Positions 1 to 11,388 of a stretch of 64,000 bases of DNA are shown one piece after another. Source of the stretch: Coleophoma eucalyptorum (lineage: Eukaryota > Ascomycota > Leotiomycetes > Helotiales > Dermateaceae); the NCBI GenBank assembly GCA_026120035.1, contig JALRME010000005.1, positions 806,001 through 870,000 of the forward strand, given 5' to 3'. How positions within the stretch are numbered: position 1 is the first letter of the stretch; each line of letters opens with the position of its first letter. Made by a program: the position numbers and the translations under genes. The notes beneath the pieces were generated by a model. The model made no database searches. It saw only the letters and a list, made by a program, of their open reading frames with translations, and was not told the origin of the DNA.

Positions 1-674
1 GTCGAAATAGAAAGTTAAATCCTACAGTTAAAATCAAGCAAAGAAACCCCTCTCTCTTTTTAGGGACCTCTCCCCTTCTATAGTATAAAATTACGTAATG
101 GTTAATTCTGTTGCTGATATCCAAGATTTTGGAAAATCTGGGCAATATTGTCTTAGAAGTATGCTTATGAATTGAATATGCTCGTATTTCTACTAGTATC
201 TACCTATAGATGATTTCACTCCTGGAAAGGGAAGTCGACTACCGCTGTTTTTTTATGTCGCTACACTGGCTTGACTTCGGTTGTGACTTCGGTTGTCCCC
301 TGCTCTTATGTACATCGCTTTTACGAGACGAGCCTACTTCATGTGCTTCATGTGCCCCATTAAGGCAGGTCAAATAACCCTAGAAAGTCTACTCGTAGGA
401 CCACGATATAGCATAAGCGCTCAATATCCCTTTGTATATAAACTTAAGGCAGGCAGACATCTAGCGATACTAGCGACTAGCCCTGGTAGATAATAGCCCC
501 TTTTCATATTGTATCGCTATAGTAATATCCTATATATATGTCTAATGTATAACATAAGGTGATCTATAATCTCTTCTTCCGTATACAACTTGCTAAGATG
601 TACGACTTTCTCTATCGAAGGGCTGAGTTTGAAGAACCCAGGTATGTTCCCAGGCAACCTCCTTAGATGCCAAC
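1..674. other. AT-rich gene-poor leader
   Basis: No gene is supported here. The stretch is AT-rich, with only short open frames that start at non-ATG codons and resemble nothing I recognise. The right part may be decayed upstream sequence of the Rei1-like relic that follows. Confidence 0.6.
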
Positions 675-1197
675 ATGGCACAGGCACACAGTTTCTTCAG
701 TCCCAATACGAGTATCTTATCGACCTGGAATCATTTTTCAGCTACCTATTCATCATAATCGCAGACTTCTACGAATGTCTCTACTGCGGTAGCAACCGGT
801 TGGCGGTCCAAGACCACATGCGTGGGAAAGGCCATTGCAAAGTTGGATGAAGGCTATGCACTGAAGCAGTTTTACGATTTCACGAGTGACCCGGATAGCG
901 ATGAGAAGAGCCAAGATGTCGAGGAGGACGTGACCCTGGTCCCAGAGGACGACGAGCTTCGTTTGCCGTCAGGGAAGACGCTGGGCCATCGCTCGCGTGC
1001 GCGGTATTTCCGCCAAAGGGTGGCGGGCTTTGGTGGCGGTGGAGCAGAAGATGATGAAGATAGAGGCGCGGACGCAGAACGAATATGACGCACATGTGCA
1101 GAGAAAAGCGAACCAGCAGAAACGGTTCAGAGAGAAAAGTATGGGGAAGAAGGCGGGCGGGTTGGAAAAGCGGTTAGGATGGCACGAGAAACGTTAA
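675..1197 (+). pseudogene. Relic of Rei1-like 60S biogenesis zinc finger protein
   Basis: Rei1/ZNF622 proteins are cytoplasmic C2H2 zinc finger factors that recycle shuttling proteins from pre-60S ribosomes. Family hallmarks appear here in order but in different reading frames: an MAQAHSFF-like segment at 675, then LIDLESFFSYLF and the finger ECLYCG...HMRGKGHCK (about 700-840), then FYDF followed by the signature LRLPSGKTLGHRSRARY (frame from 822), then the C-terminal ALVAVEQKMMKIEARTQ and KANQQKRFR block (frame through 1197). At least three frameshifts separate the blocks, and the N-terminal zinc finger half is missing. A functional copy would be around 500 residues. The relic probably derives from a duplicated gene; the intact essential copy is expected elsewhere. 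The identification rests on recalled family motifs, which fit in the right order. Confidence 0.75.
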
Positions 1198-1609
1198 TAA
1201 AAGATTGATTAAGGAATGCCCCGATATGAATCTTGCATTTGAGGATTTTTTCTCGGATATGACAGATACATAGGTATCCTATTCCTCTGGATCCTGGCCA
1301 AGCCATAAATATATCAACAATCACGATCATCCCTTCTGAGGGTATATCACTCTAGCTTTATTTTAATGGACTGTGTGATTTTGTAGGTAGATATTTGATG
1401 AGAAGATACGCTGAGTGGTGGGTATGAACGAGAAACGTGCCGGGCGTTACCTCTGCGTGCTCTTTGGAAGTGTCTGTTACGGACACGGTTGTTTCATCCA
1501 TCTACGAGTCAACTACATTAATTATAACGAGCACCTCATTTCTCGACGGTGGTCCGGAGGCTTCCGAAACCTCAACTTACCCAGCTACTATGTAGTTTTG
1601 CGACACTAT
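1198..1609. other. Intergenic, no supported gene
   Basis: Only short frames without family resemblance were seen between the Rei1-like relic and the next decayed gene. Confidence 0.5.
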
Positions 1610-2166
1610 CAGTCACGGTCACCACAAGCACTGTTGATATCCAAACAGTAACTACCACATGTCCACCACTACCAGTTGTTACCGCAAATGGGCTCCCATA
1701 TGTATTGCAATACACCGGCTCCGGCGTCACTGAAAGTAGTACCAAACAAGGAAAAACCAATTACCAGCGAACCCGCCTGTCATGCAGTCATTTGTTACTT
1801 CTGTTCATGGATGCCCCAGTCTATCAGAAGCGATTCAAACTTGTGCCATGATGGCAAATGAAAGTGTCCTGGCCTCTACTATGCCTCCGACTTGCACTTC
1901 ATCATTTCCACATACAATTGGAAATGTATTGCACATGTCGATAGTATTTATGTTGGAATCAAATAGTCATGTGATATGCTTTGTTTGCACTCCAGGGCGT
2001 CAGTCAAGTACTTAAGGCAGGACTCTTCCAATCTGTCACAATCAAGAGCTTTTCAACTTCAAAAGGTGCACTCTTAACCCTATGTCTTTTCGTGCAACAA
2101 TCTATGGTGGCCAATATTTCACCGTCCCAAATCCAGACGTTTACGTTGCATTTGGGTACACCTATT
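1610..2166 (+). pseudogene. Decayed secreted or cell-surface protein gene
   Basis: Translated pieces resemble a fungal secreted domain of unknown function in which a Thr-rich linker precedes a cysteine-bearing module. A Thr/Val-rich TVTTSTVDIQTVTTTC segment lies near 1612-1665. Then comes VHGCPSLSEAIQTCAMMAN (about 1803-1860), then in another frame SDLHFIISTYNWKCIA (about 1890-1940), then in a third frame YGGQYFTVPNPDVYVAFGY (about 2104-2160). The order fits one module, but the frames change and stops intervene, for example a TGA near 1860. Some breaks could be unrecognised introns, yet at least one shift occurs without plausible splice sites. No function is assigned. Confidence 0.4.
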
Positions 2167-3477
2167 AATATATGTTTTTACTTTCCTACAAATTTTGTTA
2201 AAACATTTACAATCCTATTCATGTAGTCTATGTAAGGTTTGGGTTGTTCATAATGTAGTGCAGTATTAGAACAGGCTACTATTTTCCGACATTTGAATTG
2301 GTGTTGAGTCAAAATTTTAGCTTACACCTTGCCTCACCTAGACACCTTACCTAATTCTTCAAAGAGATGTCGGATACTATAAACTAAAAAAAACTCTAGA
2401 CTTATTATCTTACCCCTGGTATACTCGTCTCTGGAGCTCAGGAGTGGATAGCTATAACAATCTAAAAGCTGTGAAAGACTCCCAAGGAAGTCTGTCATGG
2501 TTTCATTCGGTAAATTTATCACTCCTTCAACTAAATATAGAGTATGTTAAATGTCCGAATCAAAATTTCTGAGCCATGAAAGATGTATAACGATCAGTGA
2601 AGGGGTTTGAAATATGGTGAAATAGCCTAGTCATTCCAGTTGCTGATTATTTGTTAGAGCCCATGGTTGTGAATATCTCTATTTTCCTTGCGCTAGTGTG
2701 ATGTCTCAATATACATCATCGCACCTTATTCATAAATGAATAACGAGCACGTGAGGAATAATTATTATAGTCCTTCCTATCCCATCCGTATCTAGGCTCC
2801 ACCATAAGATATCGGCATCATTTTGCGATACAGATATAAGTGGTTGATTCTCGGAACAGATTGGGGCGACGGGTATGAGGTTGCCGCACTCTCCTCCACT
2901 TCTCCCCAGGCTACCTCTCATAAGCCATCACCATGTATTAATATAAGCCAATCAAACAACACCAAACAACCTGTAACGCTTGCTCGATTCTGCCCATGCA
3001 TGCATATATGTATGTATTGCGGAGTATAGCTTCCTTTTCGAAGCTTCTCCTCCTTATCAGCGTTTGGGAATACCTAAAAAGACCAATTGTGTAGCACATT
3101 CCGCCCCACTTAATACTACATACCTTACCTCCCAGTCAGTGATACTGTTTCCTCTCCCTCGGGATGATAATTGCGATAGAGCTTGTGGTAGACAGAGATT
3201 ATGCAACTCAGATCCCAGACCCTTGCCGATTCTTGGGCGACGATAAGAACCCCTGGGACAAGAACCATCACCATCGAATGTTAGATCTTGGGAACGTAAG
3301 CATAAACCCGGGCCAAATCTAGGTCGGGTAGAGGAGGCCGGATGGTAGCATCTTGCCCGTGAAACCTTTCTAGATATATAAAGCTTAAACTTTATCTGCC
3401 ATAAAATAATAGGGACACCCTCATACGCATCATTGACCTCGTATCCCATGAATTTCATCATAACCTCCTCGGATAAA
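2167..3477. other. Intergenic, upstream of the MFS transporter
   Basis: No convincing gene was seen. Short frames on both strands (for example the minus-strand frame 3057-3491) overlap the transporter start antisense and resemble nothing known. The last few hundred bases presumably hold the transporter promoter. Confidence 0.5.
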
Positions 3478-5033
3478 ATGGCCTCCGACAAAGTAGTATT
3501 GGCGAAGGCTTCTATCGACTCTAAGATTGTTGGGACTGCTGAACCACTTGCAGAACGAATTGTCGATCCAGATGATATTTATATCGACCCGGTCATTGAA
3601 GCAAGAGCGCTGAAGAAATGTGACTGGATCTTGGTTCCTCTTTTCTCTATTACATTTATGTTCGCCTTCCTGGACCGCTCCAACATCGGTAATGCCCAGA
3701 GCGCAGGTCTCCAGACCTCGCTTAATATGTCAGCACAGCAGTATGCAAGTAGGTTTGAGCAAACAGACTATCTTAGATTTTTATAGACATACTACTGACT
3801 GAACATGTAGATGCTGTTTTGTTTTTTTATGTAACATATGTTCCATTCGAAATCCCTGGCTCGTTACTAGTTAAGAAAATTCGCCCAAGTATCTTGCTAC
3901 CCGTATGGATGCTTTGTTGGAGTATCACATGTATTGGAACTGGCTTCATGAAGACCCCAGGACAATTCTACGTCTCAAGACTCCTCATCGGTTTGTTTGA
4001 GTCCGGTATGGCCCCTGGCCTCGCCATCACCCTTACGACATTTTATACACCGGCTGAACAAGGCCGCCGTTTTTATTACCTCTATACCTCTGCCGGCCTT
4101 GCAGGAGCCTTCGGCGGTCTTTTCGCCTACGGAGTCCTTCAGATGGATGGGATCCGTGGTCTTGAAGGATGGAGATGGCTTTTCATCCTCGAAGGAGTCA
4201 TCAGCTGCTTCATCGCTGCTATTCTATGGATTCTCATGCCCGACAACCCAGCTACAGCGATATTCCTCACGAAAGAAGATAAGGAAATCTTTAGATTGCG
4301 TGAGCAGAAACATGCTGCATATATAGCAATTAACGAAACTTTCGACAAGGCCGAGATCTGGGCTTGCTTCACCGATCCTAAAATCTATCTCAGTGGGGGC
4401 GTGCAGTTCTTTGGCGACGTCATCTCATTGGGCTCCTCAACGTTCTTGCCTACTATTATCAAATCATTTGGATTCGCCACAATCGAGACCCAACTTCTTC
4501 TCATCCCAGTATATACTTGGGGCACTATGCTTTATGTCGGCATCTCATTCTGGTCAGATAGGGTCAAAAGCCGTGTCGTCTTTATGCTTCCTGGAGCCTT
4601 ATCCTGCATTATAGGATACGCCTTGTACATTGGTGTGCCAGCCAGTCTCCGCGGAGTTCTCTATTTTTCGCTGTTTTTCCTCCTCCCCGGAATATATACC
4701 CTACTGGGAATGAACTATATCTGGATGCTCAACAGCCATGCCGGATATTACAAGCGCGCTACCGCCGTTGGGATGAACTTGACAATGGGTAACTCGGCAG
4801 GTCTTATCATCGGACAAATCTACAAGAACAAGGACCCAGCGGGAAAGTATACTATCGGCTCTGCGGTATCACTGGGTTCGGCGGGTTGTGCTATCATCAT
4901 GATAGCGTTCTTGTATTTCTACTTGAAGAGACAGAATAGCACACGGGATGCGTTGACGCCCGAGGAGAGACAGCAGTGGATTGATGCAGGGAAGAAAGGG
5001 GATGCGCATCCTGACTTCAGATTTCTCTTATAA
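3478..5033 (+). CDS. MFS permease, Dal5-like anion:cation symporter family
   Basis: This is a plasma-membrane transporter of the major facilitator superfamily, in the fungal allantoate/nicotinate-type (ACS, Dal5-like) branch that imports small organic anions. Exons are 3478-3748 and 3811-5033 (497 residues); the 62-bp intron starts GTAGGT and ends CATGTAG. The start was chosen because AAAATGGCC is a good initiation context, although an in-frame ATG exists upstream. About 12 hydrophobic segments are visible. The N-terminal half holds FLDRSNIGNAQSAG after TM1, which is characteristic of the family, and RLLIGLFESGMAPG in the TM4 region. The substrate cannot be read from the sequence. It is the only intact gene in the first 8 kb, flanked by decayed genes. 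Confidence 0.9.
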
Positions 5034-5643
5034 CGAGCAGAATTGGCGACGAGAAATATTTCTTCGAGCCCAAAGCTCCAAGGGCATATACATTTGTTAT
5101 TTTGACTAGAGGTGGAGAAATTCGTGGTCAAGTGTTTATGGCTTTTAAGTGCAAAATAGAATAGCATAAGTTATAAGGTTTTATTAGCAAGTTATTAATT
5201 TAAGAAGCGCCCCCCCCCACACTTTTAGTGTACATTAAAATATTGCCATGTAGTAAACACCACTTGACTACCAATAGTGATCAGCGAAATGCAATCATGA
5301 GTAGCTACGTGAAGGTTTGTACCCTCTTATAGTGATAAAATGTATATTTAATAGTGAACAGCTTTATTCGCCTCTATCTGTATTGACGTGAGATAATTCC
5401 ACGCAAGTAATACCGTATGTGTGCATGTTGGTGGATTGGTTGCGTATATCATTCTTGGCTTAGTCATACCTTAGAACTGAAGGTCATAAAAGATTGGCAG
5501 GTCTTGGTTGTCATTAATAGAGGAATTTGAATTCTAGTTAGGAGAAGAGCTAATACTAAATATTGTGTAACACTAGCACCCACGTAGATAAAAAACCACA
5601 ACTCTAACCCGTGATCCCATAGCATCTATCCTAACGTGTACTC
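5034..5643. other. AT-rich intergenic
   Basis: No gene is supported. The stretch includes a run of C at about 5210-5218. It separates the permease from the TauD-like relic. Confidence 0.6.
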
Positions 5644-6275
5644 TTACTTGGTACTTACTGTGGGGACTGGTCGTTCTGCTTGCGGTGTTATGATGATGTG
5701 ATGGCGTTTGCCACCATCGAGCACATAATCCAAGGCCACCGAGCGCAACACCATCCTATTACCATACACAACGACAGTGCCCTTCTCCCACTTCACCCTG
5801 GTATGAAATCCAGACTCTTCTCCTAGGTGCGAGTAGATCATATTTTTGTTATGGCATCACTCTCCTCCTTCCTTAAGCCATTGTAACAATGCCCGTAACA
5901 TACCTTACTCAGGCGGGAATCACAATGCTTTACGCCCAGTAACAGGATGCTGTCACACAGCTGGATGAATCGACTCAACAAGCTTACGGCGGTAGACATT
6001 AGTCTTGACACCTTGGATGGCCTGCTAAGTGAGCACCATAGTGAACGGCAGAAAGCCGGTTAGAAACTTTCTTGTTGTGGTCAAATACCCAGCACTATAG
6101 TTGTCAAAAACAGTTTGATCATTATCACCGAGATTGCTCATGATTTCTGAATGGCCCTTCATGCACGTGTAGTCGGCCAAAGTGACTGCCATATTCCTTT
6201 AAAATTTCCGGCGTTTGCTGAACGAAGTCTTGATCACAAAAGACAAGAACACCACGCTCGGCAGTGTATATATAG
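5644..6275 (-). pseudogene. Relic of TauD-family 2-oxoglutarate dioxygenase
   Basis: TauD/Jlp1-type enzymes are Fe(II)/2-oxoglutarate dioxygenases that release sulfite from sulfonates. Read on the minus strand, the order of family motifs is preserved: AERGVLVFCDQDF and TPE..EYGSHFGRLHVH near 6270-6170, HPVTGRKAL near 5930, KEESDAI near 5860, then GFHTRVKWEKGTVVVYGNRM and a C-terminal ITPQAERP (5841-5650). Several stops and frame changes interrupt the sequence, including stops around HPVTGRKAL. The metal-binding histidine loop after FGRLHVH is not intact. The gene is clearly dead. Only the last 65 residues form an uninterrupted frame. Identification rests on recalled family motifs and is strong because many occur in order. 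Confidence 0.8.
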
Positions 6276-8072
6276 TGCAAGTTAAGGTTAAGTATATTTT
6301 ACTCTATTCAAATTGTCGATTTATTTTGTTCCAAATCGAACATACTAGCGAAACTAATCGCTAGCCTGCACAAAAAGGTGCTCCGTCAATACCTAGTATC
6401 AGCAAAGTTAGGGTTCTCGATTAGCAACCGTGATAAATCGCCACCTCTTAAAAAACCTTGGTCCTCCTAAAAACCAAGTTGATATTCAAGATATACAAGA
6501 CGCTGCTTCTGCTGCCCCTGAGAATGCTCAATTAGACTAGGAAATCCCTCTATCTCTTGAGACCCATCTTATCGACCTCTTCTTATTATGAATTTTGTTT
6601 TGATAGATGAAGACTTCTGTATGTGTAGGACATAGTTACTCAGAAATTGAACCCAGGGGCCAAGTGGTCTCTATCATTTCTATTATTTAATATCCTAATT
6701 ACAATATAACTAGATTTGAGAGCTCCTTGAAGGTACAGTAAGAAGCTTAATGATAATCTTGCTCTATGAGATCTTGTTCAGAAATATATGAGGTATACAC
6801 CCTGTTAAATTTGTGGGTTTTTGGTGTCTACTTTTTTCACTCAATCGGGGTTGCAGTTGGTGTGGGAAATATGTGTAATCCTATCAAATCATTACAATTT
6901 TACAATTGTTTTACGCAACTTGATCTACCACTTTTAGACGCTTGCTCTCCGAGAGGTGAAGAATGATCTCTTAATCGGTATAGTCTTGATTTGAATAAAT
7001 TACCTTTCTGTTTCTACTTAAGGCCCAAGGAAATGCTAATATCCCCCCTCCCTTGAAGATGACAGATTTTCATCAATTAAAACTTCGACCTCATCCATTT
7101 TATACTGACTTCAAACAAAACCCAAGTATAAATACAACATCAGAGTGGTATAGTACAGGAATATAGTTGTTATTGTCTTAAAACATAGTTGAAAGGTACA
7201 GTCGGTACTTAGCTTGGTGCAGTCGGACGCAGTGTGATCTAGTATCTGGCTTAGACTTGGGTCAATCTGACCCAAGTCAATCTGACCCAAGTCAATCTGA
7301 CCCAAGTCAATCTGACCCAAGTCTAATAGCGAAGTAGTCCAGACTATGATAAATCTGCCTATACTCTTAACTTTATTAAAGTTTTACGATCCTAGTCATT
7401 GCTTTATAAGATAATCAAGCTATCGGGGGGTGGGGGGTGTAGGGAAGTCGCGGTGTGTTGGAGATGAGTGTGCAAGGGTCGAAGAGATTGAATTTCTGGT
7501 TCATGATCACATACGATCATGCATATTACATGTAATTATCTCCCTTTACCGTTATAAGGGGGCTGTAACACTGCTTTCTAACACGGTGTTTACTTTATAT
7601 TGTATTTGAAGCTTCCGTATTGTTATGTTTTTCGTATACTGGTTGCTTGCATATGGTGGCCAGCTTACTACCTAATGTTAATAGTTGACACATAAAATTT
7701 TGTCGGTTATTCATATAGTTAGATATAATATTTCGTCACTTGCGGTCTTTGTATATACCAAGAGGGTAGCTTTCAGATATATTTGTATGCTATATTGCCA
7801 TAGCCTTGTGTTTCCTAAGAAGCCACTAAAGTTCCTTTTACATAAAAAGATCTACATGTTGCCACTTTGCAGGCATTAGGACCGAACAAGTGAGCTTAGC
7901 TCTAGCTCCATTTCTACCATACTACTCCGAATGAATGCCTAAGAGACCGGTATGTGTCTCTAGTTCTATGCATGCTCATCTCCATGAGCTTTTTTTGGCC
8001 TGCAAGTCACCGACATCCTTCTCAACTCTTGTATCTCAAAACCCCAAAGGCCTCTAGAATCTTAAGGAGCGA
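6276..8072. other. AT-rich, gene-poor stretch with a tandem repeat
   Basis: No intact gene was seen. A fragment near 6540-6580 reads LSLETHLIDLF, which faintly recalls the middle region of fungal Zn2Cys6 regulators, but stops follow at once. The tandem repeat at 7261-7323 is listed separately. A G-rich run lies at about 7424-7437. Confidence 0.5.
7261..7323. repeat. 15-bp tandem repeat, about 4.2 copies
   Basis: The unit GTCAATCTGACCCAA is repeated four times without change (7261-7320) and continues with GTC. Because the unit is a multiple of three, the minus strand reads as a repeated five-residue phrase (GQIDL) in a short open frame. No family was recognised. Confidence 0.95.
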
Positions 8073-8922
8073 TCAGTCTTCATCATCATCAGAATCTGAT
8101 CCATATTCCACCAAACCAAGCCCCCCCTTGGCAGAGGGGACTAGCTCCTTGACGGCAGATGGTCTGTCCATTGATGCGACCTTTGGGTAATCATGTAAAG
8201 CGGATGTTGTTCTCACTGTGGAAAGCAACCCACTCGGAACCGTTGCACGTTTTTCTTGCTGGGAGGTCACTGTCTCGTCTGCTGGGCTTCTGCTAGGTGT
8301 CGTTGTAGGTGCTGGTTTAGCAATCTGTTGAGGCGAAGATTCATTTGCTGATGCTCTTCGAATCTTGACACCCTTCAAGCTTTCCTTATCCTTCACTCTC
8401 TTCCTCTTCCTGCCACCCACATTCCATAACTCCTCCACTCCTGTCGGAGACGTTTCTGCGTTTAGTGAGCCTTCACCTCCGGCGCGGGCTTTCTTGTCCA
8501 CTTCATCCTGCTGTCTCCTGAATAAGGCAAGTCCTTCAGCGGTCTCTTTCCTGACACGCTCTTCCTCTGCACGTGTACTCTCTAATACAGAGTCCAAGAA
8601 CTCCACCTCATCCTCATCGAGAGCCCGAAACTGGTTCTTAAGTCGATTTGCTTCTTCAAATGCTTCCTGTTTAGCAGCTGATCAGATCAAAGCATCCCTA
8701 CGTGATCAGTCAAGTTCACCCAAGCCAATGGTTTGGGGATTAATGCACCTAGATACCTTTATTTGCTTCCAGAGTCTCAAACAAGCTCCTGCCATCAGAT
8801 TGGCGCGCTTCTACAGCCTTGCGAGCAATATTGGCTTCAATCTCCTGCTGCGCAGCTAACCACTCGTCACTACGCTCGATTGGAGCATCGGCCGTACCCC
8901 CAGACACAAAGCCGGATGACAT
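8073..8922 (-). CDS. Fyv6/NIP30 (FAM192A)-like nuclear protein
   Basis: Exons on the minus strand are 8922-8757 and 8677-8073 (256 residues). The intron runs from GTATCT to GATCAG. The N-terminal NIP30 domain is recognisable: MSSGFVSGG, then RSDEWLAAQQEIEA, RSLFETLEANKAAKQEAFEEAN and the strongly conserved LKNQFRALDEDEVEFLDSV, which spans the exon join. The family includes human FAM192A/PIP30 and yeast Fyv6, a second-step splicing factor. The rest is charged and low complexity, with a basic GRKRKRVKDK stretch that could be a nuclear localisation signal, and an acidic C-terminus. The start was placed at 8922 because the longer open frame begins at a TTG. The spliceosomal role is inferred from yeast. 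Confidence 0.85.
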
Positions 8923-9708
8923 TGTTCCTGAATTGTGGGGAAGGATTGGCCTCAGTGTCAAACTTTGAGAGCAGGTACAAAGCAGTGTCGATGGTGATAA
9001 ATGTCGCTGAGAGGAGCAGGGGCCGGCATAAGTTTTATCCTAGCGGCGCAGGTTTACAGCGGCTGCCCTCTTTGACAGTACTGTAGGAAGCCTCGCCCAA
9101 TTCACGCGATGCCCGGCATCGTAGATCCGAACATCAAGGCGCATGGGTATACACCGTCCCGGGCCCCGAGGCTCTAAGAAAACCGCAGAGCGCAGTCAAT
9201 CAACCATGTTCGCCATATACCGCACTCATTCATTCGTATTTTCACAAATTTAAGGCGTTGTACCGGACAGTACTTACGAAGTAATTCTACACCCGGGAAA
9301 GTGGTGTTGGAAGGTGATTGGAGCGCGTATAGTTGGGCAACATTCAGGCTAAATGCAACAGCTGTCTTGGGGTCCACAGTCCGCCACAATCCGCGGCACC
9401 CCACCATGCACCAACAGATGCCCCTCACTCTCTGGGAGGATGCCTCTTCGGCCAACAAAGGTGGGAGTTTGAATTTACATCATTGCTCAATCAGGCATAA
9501 CCCGCCCATCTAACGCCCATCTATCTCCTATGAAACGTGCAGCCTGGCGTCATTTGGACTGCTGCTGTGCTGCTTCTTCTAATTCGGTGGTTCCAGCCCA
9601 CTCGACCGCATCCTATAAGTAGGCAGTGTCCCTCGATTTCATCTCCCACCCAAACCAACCTACCTCTCTGTTTCTCGTCAATTTTAAAATAGACTATAAT
9701 TCGCAGCA
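8923..9708. other. Intergenic between divergent genes
   Basis: This is the shared upstream region of the Fyv6-like gene (minus) and the aldo-keto reductase (plus). No coding signal was seen; short frames on both strands look spurious. Confidence 0.6.
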
Positions 9709-10777
9709 ATGGCATCCACAAAGGCTACCGCGTAGGTTCCACTCCAGATACTTCCAGCGCTCAATTCATGTCGAAGCAGAAGTCTGCGAGGACTGAACAG
9801 ACTGTCTTCTAACTTCACCCCCACGAGAGCCTACAGCTCACAACTTTCCAGAAAGACATATACCCTCAACACTGGCGACAAGATCCCAGCGATCGGACTC
9901 GGTACCTGGCAATCTGGCCCCAATGAGGTTGAGAAGGCTGTCGAGTTTGCCTTGAAGAAGGGTTACCGGTATGTTCAAGTAACAAAGTGTCATGAAGCTT
10001 CTTCATACTGACCTGGCTAGCCACATTGACACCGCTCTTGCATATGGTAACGAGGCCGAAGTTGGTCGTGGAATCAAGAACTCTGGCGTGCCGCGTGAGG
10101 AGATCTGGTTGACTACCAAGCTCGACAACCCATGGCACAAGCGAGTCCAAGAGGGAATTGATTCCTCATTGAAGTCCCTACAAACCGATTATGTTGACCT
10201 ATACCTGATGCATTGGCCATCGTCCACCGACCCAGATGACCTGAAAAAGCACTACCCGGACTGGAACTTTGTCAAGACATGGGCAGAGTTGCAGAAGCTA
10301 GTTGGAACCGGCAAGGTCAAGAACATTGGGGTTTCCAACTTTGGTATCAAGAACCTCGAGATCCTGCTGAACGACCCATCTTGCAAGATCGTCCCAGCAG
10401 TAAACCAAATTGAGCTCCACCCAAACAACCCATCGCCGAAGCTTGTTGCCTATAATGCATCAAAGGGCATTCACAGCACCGGGTATTCATGCCTGGGTAG
10501 CACCAACTCGCCACTATACAAGGACGAGACACTCCTCAGCATGGCAAAGGCTAAGGGAAAGACACCACAACAAGTTCTCCTCGCGTGGGGCATTCAAAAG
10601 GGATGGTCCGTGATCCCTAAATCTGTTTCCAAGGAGCGCATTGATGCCAACTATGAGCTCGACGGTTGGGAGTTGACAGACGAGGAAATCAAGAAGCTCG
10701 ATGGTTTGCCAGACAGATTCAAGGTCTGTGGTGATGCTTGGCTTCCTGTGAAGGTTTTCTTTGGTGATGACGAGTAA
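9709..10777 (+). CDS. Aldo-keto reductase, Gcy1/glycerol dehydrogenase-like
   Basis: This is an NADPH-dependent aldo-keto reductase of the yeast Gcy1/Ypr1 type, a family that reduces aldehydes or oxidises glycerol. Exons are 9709-9731, 9852-9968 and 10021-10777 (298 residues). The catalytic tetrad is visible: Asp and Tyr in HIDTALAYGNE, Lys in WLTTKL and His in YLMHWP. NADP-binding VIPKS appears near the C-terminus. The first coding exon is only 23 nt and encodes MASTKATA across the join. Intron 1 offers two in-frame acceptors 15 nt apart (AG at 9835-9836 or 9850-9851), so five residues may be added or skipped. The natural substrate cannot be told. Confidence 0.9.
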
Positions 10778-11388
10778 ATCATTGCCTCTTAGATGGAAAA
10801 TAAATAAACAAAATACCTCCACCATTTGTGCTTCATTACAATTCGTTCGTGATTAAGCCATGAAATTTACGGCTATACCTGGATTGCGCCACGATCCTCC
10901 AAAGTATATAACATAATGTTCAGTCAGCTGTTGGTTTAAGACTCATTACTTAGGCGTGGTAATTACCTCAGCCTCTGAACTTGTACGTTGCTTGTTCTAG
11001 GAAAGCAACGTAAAACTCAACTTTCCTTCAAGGCGGTGTGAAAGGTATATGTACCGAAACTTTCTTGCAATACTGCGCGGATTAAAAACAAAACAACTGT
11101 TTTTACCACTACCCTCGAGCCCTTGGAATACATGCTATCAGAATTACATTGGTTGTCTTTAACTCAATTTCGAAATGTTACTGGAGATGGCCATTTAAGG
11201 GAAGGGCTATCGGAGGAGTCCATAAGATTTGACCTGGAAAATCACAACTTATGATGCAGAAGACTAAAACTGTGTAATGGTATTCAGTTTCAGATCATCA
11301 GGTGTAAGAAATGAGATAAAGCGAGTGTAAAACGTCTACTCCCAGCCTACACGCCAGTGTCACGCCGCATAAAGATTTACAGGTCCCA
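10778..11388. other. Intergenic, convergent 3' ends
   Basis: The stretch lies between two convergent genes. No coding or RNA feature was recognised. It presumably holds both 3' untranslated regions. Confidence 0.6.

Noticed and set aside
6530..6600. LSLETHLIDLF fragment resembling the middle region of a Zn2Cys6 regulator
   Set aside because: Only one short phrase fits; stops follow immediately and no zinc cluster is seen upstream.
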